A stretch of 64,000 bases of DNA from Berberis thunbergii (lineage: Eukaryota; Streptophyta; Magnoliopsida; Ranunculales; Berberidaceae): contig QNQO01000506.1 in assembly GCA_003290165.1 (NCBI GenBank), positions 496,001 to 560,000 on the forward strand, given 5' to 3'. The notes under the pieces are model-generated. The model did no database searches, was not told the origin of the DNA, and saw only the letters and a program-made list of their open reading frames with translations. The position numbers and the translations under genes were made by a program. Positions 36,281 to 45,900 of this stretch are shown piece after piece (within the stretch, counting starts at the first letter, position 1; the number at the start of each line of letters is the position of its first letter).

Positions 36281-38609
36281 TTTATTATCAATATAGAATT
36301 CTTTAGGGAATTTCATTCTAGACTTGAACCACTGAATGTAGAATTTTGACCTACTTGCATATTTTGGCATGTAGAGGCCAAAAGTTTTCTCTTTTGATTC
36401 CAAATTATGTGATGAGCATTTTCTCAATGCAAAGTAAATAGAGAGCTATGTTTTTTTCATTTACTTATTTATTTTTAATGTGCTGAGATGTCGCGATATC
36501 ACATGCAAGTATAGAGAGATTACTTGATCGAGTGAGAATTGATTTGTCGCAGAAACGCGCGTGTGCTGCGTGTTCTACGGTTGAGAGATTGCTGCGTGTT
36601 CTACGCGCGTCTGCTGTTCTCCAAGTCATTCCATATGTGAAGGTTAGTGTCCATAGTATTTATTTGAAATAATTTAGACAACAATTATATCATTTCAAGC
36701 AGCCTTTCAATCAACCCATAGACTGAAAAAGGCCACCAAAACCATAACAATAGATCACTACTTGCATTTGCATGCAATACCACAAGAAAGGAAGATAAAA
36801 GAAGAAGAGCAAATGCAGAAGTATATTGGAGGAAAAGAGAGCCTACCAAATGGAAAATAGAGAAATGGCAAAGAAATGGAGAGATTGAGATGGAGAATCT
36901 CTTCACTATAGAGGAAGAGAAGAAATGCAAGGGAGAGGGGGGAAGAATGAGTGGGGTGGTGAGGGGGTTTAAATAGGCCAGGCATCCCTCCTTTTTCACC
37001 TGTCACCTGTTCAAAAGGTCTTTTTTGTAAGGTCTGCCATTTGTCATAAAATATAAGTTATCCAAAAATCTGTAGAACTTTATAAAAGTTTTTTTTTAAT
37101 CCAAATCTTTCATAATCTCTTGTCATAAAAGTAAAACCTTAAAAAAAAAATTTCTGACAAGTAGTAAATCTTGAAAAATCTAGTTAGGAATTAAAGTGAG
37201 TCTATATTTAGATTATAGTGTGTTGGTAGGAAAGATAAACACGTGTAATTCGTGTATATCTTGTAATTGCAAAGTTTCTATAAAAATGGAAATGTGATTT
37301 GTAAACTCATGGTGGTTTTCAATGCCATTCTGATTTTCCTTTTTTATGTTCTTAAATTGATTGATTTTCCCATCCCGCCACCTCCCTCCCCTCGCTTATT
37401 TCCTCGCCCACTTCCTCGACATTTAGAATTTCTGATTCAGTTTAGCAAGCTAGTAAACTTATAACCGGAATCAATATGATGAAAAAATTGAAGTGATAAC
37501 TTCACTTCCTCGACATTTAAGCATAAATGACTCTTTCGTTTGTGATTTCAAGCAAATAGGATAAAAAGTCTTATCTAATGTAGTAATGGTGCCTGTATTG
37601 GTGGATTTGTGGGTTGACGTTGTTTTGATAAGTCTGGGACTCTTACATCGGACGACATGGTATGTTATGATGTCACATGATCAAGTTTTAGCTTATGTAA
37701 TTGATGATATATACTGTGATGGATGTAATGGATATATGGCAATGTTTTTTAGGAGTTCCGTGGAGTAGAATTTTTTTTAGGAGCATATAATCTGGTCTAG
37801 TAGAATTTTTTTTTCCAGCATGAAACCTATATGTTGTTGATGATGATACTTCTACTTGTGCTTTTGCTACAACTTATTGTTACACCCAGGTCCAGATCAT
37901 ATGCAATAAAGTACTTAAAGAGTATCTATGTTGTCTTGTTTCAATAATTGTGCAATTATAGGTCATGTTTGTCTGTCATTGGTTTATTAGCAATCTTTAT
38001 AGGTCATGTTTGTCTGTCATTAAGTACTGACTAATTTTTATACTGCAGGGCTCTGAAGGTCTGAGCCAGTACGGGCAGCAGTATGTTGGACAGGAGAATG
38101 CGCATACATTGCTTGTTTCTGGGGTGCAAAGTGTGTCGTTGTATCAACCATCACCGGTGCCATATACAAGCAACTACCAGGTGCTGCATTCTCATCATTT
38201 TCAGTATATTGAACAAGCAACTACCGAAAGAAATGGGGCCTGTTCCTAAGGGCATCAATGTATTTTCTTACATTATAACTAGGGCGATTTGTATTGTTGG
38301 AAAAAACATAGAGAAATTCTTTTGTTTTAGATGCAAGCGAAACCTGATATAACAAGCTATGTTCCATTTGTTCAGGTTAATCCTGTTATTGTACATTAAT
38401 TAATGCTATTTGTTTACATGTTTTTGTTTGGCGTCAAAACTTGACAAGTTCCTTTTTACGGTTGATTTTGTATTTATCTAGCATATAGTTTGGTGGTTCT
38501 TATTCGTGTCGGAGGCATGACACAAACTATAGTAAGGACTGATTTTGCAGATGCCACGGCTGTGATTTTGCTGCAGCAGCAAAAAAATATATAATTTTTT
38601 TTTTCGATT
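36281..38609. other. Unassigned right interior of element C
   Basis: Mostly non-coding. An exon-like block at 38049-38180 (after CTGCAG) reads SEGLSQYGQQYVGQENAH then LYQPSPVPYTSNYQ, a Gln/Tyr-rich stretch that may be another captured exon; I do not recognise the parent. Two blocks at about 37375-37425 and 37500-37515 resemble parts of the foldback arms at 45734-45900 (CCTCCCTCCCCTCGC, CTTCCTCGACATTTA). Confidence 0.4.
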
Positions 38610-39312
38610 ATATTAACTTGCAACGGTTTTACACCGTTGCAACCAAACAGATTTCTTTTTTTTTTTTGAATTTTGTTTTAATTGCCAACGGTTTCACACC
38701 GTGGTTCCATATTGCCACGGCTAAACACCGTTGCTAGCACCTTTGCCACGGTTTAATTTACACTATTTAGCCACGGTTTCTAACCGTTGCCACAGTTAGC
38801 CATGGCTAATAACCGTTGCTACTTTTAGACACGGTTTAAAACCGTTGCAAATACATGTACTTAGCCACGGTTCAAAACCGTTGCAATGGTTAGCCACGGC
38901 TAGAAACCGTTGCTACTTTTAGACACGGTTTAAAACCGTTGCAAATAGATAGACTTAGCAACGGTTCAAAACCGTTGCCATGGTTAGCCACGGCTATAAA
39001 CCGTAGCTATTTTGTTAGCCACGGTTTATAACCGTTGCTAATATTTACACGTTGTAACGGCTTAGAACCGTTGCTAATGTTGCCACGGCTTAAAACCGTT
39101 GCTAATTTTATTGCAACGGTTTATAACCGTTGCTAATTTCTGCAAATAACGTCCCCCCATTCAACCATAAAACCGTTGCTACAATGTTTAGCAACGGTTT
39201 TTAGCCGTGACAAAAAATTTTGCGACGCCCCTGTAGTCCACGGCTCTTAGCCGTGGCAATGTCTTCCGCCCACGGTATAAAACCGTGGCTAATGGGGGTT
39301 TTTGGTGTAGTG
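38610..39312. repeat. Right subterminal array of element C
   Basis: About 30 half-sites of TTAGCCACGG, AAACCGTTGC and CCGTGGCTA. There is a visible sub-period of about 100 bp around 38815-38990, where GACACGGTTTAAAACCGTTG occurs twice. It ends in the CACTA terminus at 39312. Confidence 0.88.
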
Positions 39313-39316
39313 TAAC

Positions 39317-39746
39317 CTTCATAACCACAATTACGAAGTAGAGCAAACACCAGATGGCGGGTTGAATCATCATTTTCCACCAAGAGAACCCTTAAGGTGG
39401 TGCGAGGGAGGAATCTTTCCCAACAAACAACTGAAACATGCGGTAGCTTCAGCGGTATCTGCACACAAACTTGCGCCTGTACATCTTCACCAACGTGTCC
39501 ATTATTTACATTTTGATTACTCTTGTTATTTCTCAAATCCTTTTCCCCCACACCATCCTTCCCCTCCCTGACTACTCCACTCTTCATCTCCTCCTGCCTC
39601 GGACAATTAACTTCAAACCCTCCCTCATCTTCATCCTGCGTTCTTCGATTATGAAATTCCCAAGCACCATTGGTGCTCAATGGGACACTCCCCATCAACC
39701 AGATTAAAAAAAATATGGTTGATGAAAAGGAGTCTTGAAATTTCAC
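39317..39746 (-). pseudogene. Captured PRR7-like pseudo-response regulator, exon 1
   Basis: The minus strand reads WERFLPRTTLRVLLVENDDS then TRHLVFALLRNCGYE, the start of the pseudo-receiver domain. It is preceded by an Asn/Gly/Glu-rich N-terminal region typical of PRR7/PRR3; a likelier start than the first Met is the one in MGSVPLSTNG. The exon ends TATGAAG|GTTA at 39317, and element C begins five bases later. The rest of the gene continues at 23079 on the other side of C. The VEND segment fits the loss of the phospho-Asp in clock PRRs. Confidence 0.9.
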
Positions 39747-40439
39747 AAAATTCCTTCTTTATTCAGACTCTTGCACATCTACACATGCACATCTACACAT
39801 ACGGATTCATCTCAAACCCTCTACAAACAAACTCTTCAACATAACCCCCAAAAAAATGAAAAGAGTGCAACTTTACCACTCGTATGAAGCAAATTCAGTC
39901 CAAATTGAATCCAAATCATCCACAAATCAAACCCTTTTAGGACACTTCAATCTGCAAACAAAACATCTCAAATCTCTGCAACAACTCACTCTTAACCTGC
40001 AATCACCACCAAATATTCATCAAGTAAAACCCTAATCCCCAACAAGGAATTAGAGTTTGGGGTGGTGGAGAAGATGAAGGAGTGAAAGGGGAGATGGACG
40101 GGAAGAGAAGGATTGAAGAATCTGAGTGCATCAGAGCTAATGAGTTGGAGTTTGGTTCGAAGAGAAGAAAAGTTACCTCCACAGAAGAAGAGGGTTGCGA
40201 GTGGGAGGGAAGGTTCAGTTAGAGGCCTGCATAACCCCCAAAGCTTGAAAGCGAGAGAGAGTGAGAGCGGTGGAGTGAGGGAGGCAGGGAGAGCAATGGA
40301 GAGAGTGAGAGCAATGGAGATAGGGAGCAAGGCGAGAGAGAGGGAGGCAGAGCTACTCACAGAGGGGGGACAAGAGAGAGAAGGAGGCGTTGTTCTCCCC
40401 TTCTAGGTTAGATCGAGCGGGCTTTTAAAAATTGGGGTG
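39747..40439. other. Upstream flank of PRR exon 1 within element B
   Basis: Probably captured 5' flank or UTR of the PRR gene. A purine-rich AGAGAGNGAG block lies at 40240-40385. Open frames here on both strands are composition-driven. Confidence 0.4.
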
Positions 40440-40752
40440 AAATAATAAGCGGTTTTATGTATTTGATCTCCCGCTTTTATTCGGAAGCGCTATCCTAAAT
40501 GTAAGTAGCATAGCGCTTCGGAAGCGCTATGGTAGTTTTGGTAACGTTTTTTCGCATAGCGTTTTTTAAAGCGCTATCTAAGACATAACAAAGATAGCGC
40601 TTAACTGAAGAAAAAAATTTAAAAGCGCTATTGTAGTGTTTTTTTTTTTTTTTTTTTTAAGACAAATAAGCGCTATCCTAGTGCCCACTTGGATAGCTCT
40701 TTAAAAAAGCGTTATCTAAGTGGCATTACCTAAGCTAATATTTGTAGTAGTG
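40440..40752. repeat. Right subterminal array of element B (AGCGCT motif)
   Basis: Repeated GAAGCGCTAT, ATAGCGCTT and AAAGCGCTATC units with T-rich spacers, ending at the terminus TTTGTAGTAGTG. It mirrors the array at 18330-18760. Confidence 0.85.
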
Positions 40753-41103
40753 AACAAAACCGATCCGAAACCGAACCGATTCTAATTTATGCAAACCGTA
40801 ATTGAACCGAACTGACTAAAATTGAACCAAAACCGAAATAAAACAGAACCGAACCGAATATTTAAACATATTATATTATTTATATATAAATATATATTAT
40901 TTATATATAAATATATTATTTATTATATATATTCGGTCGGTTCGGTTTGGTCGGTTAAAATCACATAGAAACCGAAAATCGAACCGACCACTTCGGTTTT
41001 GCATTTTTTAAAACCGAAATCGATCCGAACCGAATTTAAACCGAACCAATCGGTTCGGTTTTGATCGGTTCGGTCGGTTTGATCGGATTTTTGTTTAGCC
41101 CTA
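40753..41103. mobile_element. Right part of the CGAACCGA-rich (hAT-like) element
   Basis: Dense repeats of CCGAACCGA, CGGTTCGG and GGTCGGTT run to an end TTTGTTTAGCCCTA at 41103, a form common for hAT-like termini. It continues the sequence at 18226-18329. The 8 bases outside (ATGTTGCT) have no visible partner on the left, so that side is probably truncated. Related sequence occurs at about 55270-55400. Confidence 0.6.
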
Positions 41104-41259
41104 ATGTTGCTTGGCTTGAAGTTATTCCAAGAAGTACACATAAGCGTCCAGTTTTAGTTTTACCATCTTTTCAATGTTGCATGACTAACTATCATACTCA
41201 AAATACTAGTGCTTACTGACTAGTATGAATGATTTGTTTTTTGGGCTTAAATCAAACAG

Positions 41260-42339
41260 AGCTTACGATAGAGCAGCTATTAAGTTCAAAGGAGTGGAAG
41301 CAGATATAAATTTCAGTTTTAATGATTATAAAGAAGACTTGAAACAAGTGAGTTTGTATATGTGTCTGTGCGTTCTAGCTAGCTTATTTTACCAGTTTGT
41401 CTTTCACATATTCGCTTGGTTTCTGTGATTAAAATGAATGATACTTAGGTTAATAAGATTGTATCGTTTGTGTATCAGATGAATAATCTAACAAAGGAGG
41501 AATTTGTTCATGTACTTCGTCGACAAAGCACGGGGTTTCCTCGAGGAACCTCGAAATTCAGAGGAGTTACATTGCACAAATGTGGAAGATGGGAAGCTAG
41601 GATGGGGCAGTTTCTGGGCAAGAAGTATACTTTCACAGCTCTTAACCTATAAATTATAGCTTACCGTTTTCTCATAACCTAATTGGAATGCTTCTGGTGT
41701 GTATTGAGCAGATATGTCTATTTAGGCCTATTCGAAACTGAAATTGAAGCGGCCAGGTATGATTTTTACAAGGTTTATTTAGCCTATCATGTCTTAAGAT
41801 CTAAACTGCTGTCTGGGATTTTTGAAAAACAAATTCAGTTACTTTGCATTAGAGCTTATGATAAAGCTGCAATCAAGTATAATGGGAAGGACGTTGTCAC
41901 CAATTTTTATCCCAGTATTTATGAAAATGAGCTAAACTCCAATGGTTAGTATTGAAGAGATTTATTTATTTTTGTTTATCTTTCACTTGCATTTGAGCTT
42001 TGATTAATTTTTTCTGTTTGTAACAATGTACAGGAATTGATCCAAACCACAATCTTGACTTGAGTCTGGGAAATTCAGTGACCAAGGATGGAGAAGCTCG
42101 TGAAGGAAATGATCAAAGATCTCTGCTATTGTCGTTGGAGCCTGACTGGAGAACCTATTATTCGGTTTTGCTCATTATATTTGATTGTGAAATTGTAAAC
42201 TTACCATGCAATCCAACTCTTATTCTAGTCATTTGACGAACAATTGAGAAGCAATCGTGCTTCTGAACAAGGAGGTGGCGACAAGAGAGACGCGATGAAG
42301 CATCTTAATAACGCCCACTTGACGCCATTCTCTCTCAAG
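41260..42339 (+). pseudogene. Captured euAP2 (APETALA2/TOE-type) transcription factor fragment, six exons
   Basis: Exons are 41260-41347 ([20 protein letters not shown], end of AP2 repeat 1), 41480-41628 ([37 protein letters not shown]), 41712-41756 ([15 protein letters not shown]), 41851-41945 ([20 protein letters not shown]), 42034-42164 (DPNHNLDLSLGNS) and 42229-42339 (SFDEQLRSNRASEQ). They cover the inter-repeat linker, the complete second AP2 repeat and the NLDLSLG motif (an EAR-like LxLxL). The introns are retained with GT-AG borders. The start of AP2 repeat 1 and the gene's 5' exons are missing. The parent is of the AP2/TOE/RAP2.7 group; no miR172 site was identified. It lies in element A between the CGAACCGA repeat and the right array. 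Confidence 0.92.
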
Positions 42340-43019
42340 GTAAATGAAATGCAAAACATGTACTCCAGTGCTTCACATCCTTCATCAATTTAGTTCACCA
42401 ATTCATGTAACTTTTAGAGCTCTTACTTCTGAATTTTTTTTATTTCTAATGGTGCATGTGCATGGTAGCACTACTTTACGTTGTGTGTGTGACTAGAAGT
42501 TGTCACATAAACAGACAAATTATTGTATTTATTATTTATTTATTTTTTAATAAATACATAACAAAGCATTTAGGTTGACATTATTTATTTACTCTGATGA
42601 TTGTGCAAATTGTGATTTTAATGCAGTTCTGGTGATGTTGGTGAACTGATAATAGCCACGTCGGAAGACCAAGCTGATGCAGATCTTAAAGCAATTATTG
42701 TGTGCAAGATCACCTGAATTGTTGTATGTAAAAATTTTGTTTTATGTCCCATAGACGATCACTATGATTTATGTAGTTATTTAAGTTTAAGTGAGTTATA
42801 TCTCAATTTGAGGTTGACAGTATTTGGGATTGTATTTTTTTTAGGATGGACAATTTATTGAGTATATGAAAATTAATTTAATTTTGTTCAGGTTTAAGAT
42901 GTTTATAATTTGCCAAATCTTAAAATTAATATAATTTTATTATAAAATTAATATAATGACAAAAAAAAGTATATGCCAAATCTTAAAATTAATATAATTT
43001 TATTATAAAAAAATCATTT
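42340..43019. other. Downstream flank of AP2 fragment in element A
   Basis: A/T-rich sequence. It includes a direct repeat (AAATCTTAAAATTAATATAA, about 42915 and 42978). No gene was recognised. Confidence 0.45.
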
Positions 43020-43665
43020 TCAATTTTATTTTGTTAGCCACGGCAATCTGCCCGTTGCTAATGGCTATTTCTATTCGGGACTTAGCGACGGCACCAAGCC
43101 GTCACTAACTAGCCACGGCAATATGCCCGTCGCTGATAGTTATTTTTATTCGGTACTTAGCAACGGCACGAAGCCGTCACTAACTAGCCACGGCAATCTG
43201 GCCATCGCTGATGCTCATTTCTATTTGGTACTTAGCGACGGCACGAATACGTCACTAACTAGCCACGGTAATCAGGCCATCACTGATGGGCATTTCTATT
43301 CGGTACTTAGCGACGGCACGAAGCCATCACTAACTAGCCACGGCAATCGGCCCGTCGCTGATGGTCATTTTTATTCGGGTCTTAGCGACGACATCATACC
43401 GTCGCTAGCTAGCCACGGCAATCTGCCCGTCGCTAATATGTATTTGAATTTGGAAATTAACGACGACACTTTTTAAATTAGCGACGGTGTGTAGCTGTCG
43501 CCAATTAGCCACGGCTATTGTGCCGTCGCTGATTCAAATAGCGACGATAATTGTTGCTACGGGATTGCGACGGTTGTTTTGCCGTCGCTGATTCCTTTTA
43601 GCTACGGTTTTGGGTCAATTTGCAACGGATTTTAGCCATTGCTGATGTCAATTTTTTTTGTAGTG
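43020..43665. repeat. Right subterminal array of element A, 75-bp tandem repeat
   Basis: About five units of 75 bp each hold TAGCCACGGCAATCTGCCCG, TCGCTGATG, ATTTCTATTCGGTACTTAGC, GACGGCACGAAGCC and GTCACTAAC, then less regular ACGG/CCGT units to the terminus. The period is a multiple of three and gives a 118-codon open frame with a repeated peptide (GTKPSLTSHGN), which I take as incidental. Confidence 0.88.
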
Positions 43666-45733
43666 AAAAGAGTTTAGAGTTCCTCTAAAGCTCTTGAAGT
43701 CCAACCTCTTCCCATACATTGTCCAAGAGTCTACATTTATATTATCTTAGGCTTGTAGATATCACTATCTTGAGCATTTAATGTTCTAACAACATATATC
43801 TGAAAAATAGATCGCTTTGCCGAGTTCTGACATCTCAGAACCTGCAATGCAGCTAAAGTCGCCATCTAATGCACAATTTTACTAACACACTATTTAAAAC
43901 CTTGCTTTATAATTGTAGTAAAGAATAAGTAGGGATTGTTCTAGACCGAGGGTGAGAGGGCTTGCTAACTAGTTAACTAACACTAAGGAATAAAAATAAG
44001 ACAACTAACTAAATAAACAAGGAAGTGGTGGGTGGTTAGATTTTTCTAATTTTAAGTCAAGAAAATCACTAAGAAGATTAATGCAAGAATGGTAAAAACT
44101 TAAGTAAGGTCAGTGATGAGAAATTAGTTAAGGATTTTATCTCCACTCGCCAAACATATACTCATCAATTAAACTCTAATAATTTGTTTACTAACTCGTG
44201 AATAACATTATTCAAGATTAATTGTGATCGCACTTCATTAACTTTATTATTTTACAATTTGAATTAAACTCAACGTCGCTTTCAAACTATTATCTTCATG
44301 CTATCTAATTAGGAATCGCAAATTAGATAAACAATCCAATCTCATTAAGTTTTATGAAAAATGTGAACACTGACTAAGCAATTACAAGTATGATCTGCAA
44401 CTTGTTCTTAACCTAGGTTTCTTATCATTACCAACGTCTATTGATATTTACTACTTGCGACTATAGGATTATAACCACTAGGTGAAACTCTCCTATATCC
44501 TAGCATCAAATCCTAGCATGCTTACTAAGTTTGCCATTTTAACAAACATAAAGATAAGTTTTTTTATAAAACAGTTAAGCAAAACGCATTCACTAACTAT
44601 AAAGAAAAGATTGAATTTAATTAATCCATAAAACACGTATGGAGCTTTGAATTCGCCCCTAGCAAAATAAGGGTTTAACTAGACATATTAATCATGACTG
44701 AATTGAAATTCATAATTAAACATGAAATTAATACAGAAAAAATGCAATAAAGAAATAGAACATTGTCGCATGATTGCTGCTCGGCGGTGGTAGAGAGAGA
44801 TTGTGGGGTGTGAATAGCGTGTAGGAAAAATAAGAGACCTCTCTCTGATGCGTGGTATGTGTCTTGTCTGGGTGTTGTTGTGCATGAAAGTGAAGGGCGA
44901 TCGTGTTGTTTCTTGGTAGTGGAGACGATCGGGGTTGTGAAAAATGTGGCGAGAAAGGTTGTGATCAAGCAACTGTTGTGATCAACCTGTTGTGAAAGGC
45001 GATCGACTAGCTCTTGTGTAGTTATATCTGGCAAGGCAAAGAGGTGGTTGTGATCGGTGGACTGGGGATGGTAAGGCTAATGGAGATCTGTGTGTGGTGG
45101 TTGTGTGTGTGAAGAGCAATGGTTGTGCGTGCAGGAAGGTCTGATGGAGAGATGGAGGGGTCGATGGGTTTGTGTGATGTGTATAGCATCAGGTCTGTTA
45201 GGAAGAAGAAAATAGGGTGATAGAGGCTATTGGCTTGCGAAAGGGATGACGGTTGTGAAGGGGTGATCGAGACTGAGAATGGGTGATGATGTGCAGTTAT
45301 CCTTCTTACACGGGCGAGGTCCTAATAAGGTTTGTCTCCCTCTCTTTTAATATATTCTCTCTAGGTCTCCTAATTTGTGCAAATTTCCTTACTCCACAAG
45401 TCTTTCAAAATTCAGCCAGTTTACATCTATTTCAGCTTCTCATTGGAGTCTTGCTATTAGCAACTTACAAAACAACAAAAACATAAATTACTACCAAAAA
45501 TAACTCAAACTAGCTAAGAAAGTATAGAAAAACACTACAATAAAATCGCATAGCTGACGTGTTTGTCCCCCCTCTCAAGATCCACGTGTCGTTCCCGGAT
45601 TGGATGACTTGCCTTTTATGCCAACCACTCATCCATTCCCTTATTGATTTGACCCATACAGTTTGAATTTTTTTGTCATGTTGTCAGCATTGCAGCTAGA
45701 TCCAACCTAACAGAAAGGGGAATTCTAAATGTT
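43666..45733. other. Right flank of element A, no gene recognised
   Basis: Bases 43666-43668 (AAA) are the right target duplication of element A. The rest shows no recognised protein. A G/T-rich patch (GTGGTTGTGTGTGTG) lies at 44760-45290. Confidence 0.45.
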
Positions 45734-45900
45734 GAGGAAATGAGCGAGGAAACCAGCGAGGGGAGTGAGGTGGAGGGAGGGGAACCATTCACTCCCCTCG
45801 AGATGAGTGCAAGAAAATTCAATGTGTGCATTTCGAGGGGAGTGAATGGTACCCCTCCCTCCACCTCACTCCCCTCGCTGGTTTCCTCGCTCATTTCCTC
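45734..45900. repeat. Foldback / hairpin element, 68-bp arms
   Basis: The left arm (45734-45801) and right arm (45833-45900) are inverted copies with about one mismatch, around a 31-base loop. The arms start GAGGAAATGAGCGAGG and carry GGGAGTGAGGTGGAGGGAGG. No clear target duplication was seen. As RNA it would form a long near-perfect stem, as small-RNA-producing MITEs do. Confidence 0.9.

Larger units (their letters stand above)
24158..39312. mobile_element. CACTA element C (innermost), 15.2 kb, with transposase genes and captured exons
   Basis: The left terminus CACTACACCAAAA starts at 24158 and the right terminus TTTTGGTGTAGTG ends at 39312, with TAA on both sides (24155-24157, 39313-39315). 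Order on the plus strand: subterminal array, pyrimidine-rich leader, long leader intron, TNPD-like gene (28264-31895), TNPA-like gene (32180-33830), captured AP-3 mu exon (34530-34777), captured ePHD exons (36020-36280), an unidentified exon-like piece, and the right subterminal array. It is structurally complete, but both transposase genes are damaged as written. Confidence 0.93.
18330..40752. mobile_element. CACTA-type element B (middle of the nest), gene-fragment carrier
   Basis: The left terminus CACTACTACAAATAT starts at 18330 and the right terminus ATATTTGTAGTAGTG ends at 40752. The first 15 bases are identical. The flanking duplication is AAC (18327-18329, 40753-40755). Its subterminal arrays use a different motif from A and C: TAGCGCTT/AAGCGCTA. 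After removing nested element C, B is about 7.3 kb. No transposase-like frame was found. The interior is largely host-gene exons on the minus strand: PRR7-like, bZIP, bHLH and Ca2+-ATPase. It is a non-autonomous, multi-gene-capturing element. Confidence 0.88.
10188..43665. mobile_element. CACTA element A (outermost of the nest)
   Basis: The left end CACTACAAAAAAAA starts at 10188 and the right end TTTTTTTTGTAGTG stops at 43665, flanked by AAA on both sides (10185-10187, 43666-43668). The first 14 bases of the termini match. The 33.5-kb span includes element B (18330-40752), so element A itself is about 11 kb. Its own content is a left subterminal array, a leader region with a TATA-like box, a LINE fragment, a transposase C-terminal remnant, a captured aspartic-protease fragment, a captured APETALA2 fragment, and a right 75-bp tandem array. 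No complete transposase remains, so it is non-autonomous. Confidence 0.85.

Noticed and set aside
40868..40935. Palindromic TATATAAATATATATTATT tract as an origin or regulatory site
   Set aside because: Simple A/T repeat inside the CGAACCGA element; nothing further supports a function.
43123..43476. 118-codon frame as a repeat-protein gene
   Set aside because: It coincides exactly with the 75-bp subterminal tandem array of element A.
45535..45560. CACTACAATAAAATCGCATA as the left end of another CACTA element
   Set aside because: No matching GTAGTG terminus, no subterminal array and no 3-bp duplication were found downstream.
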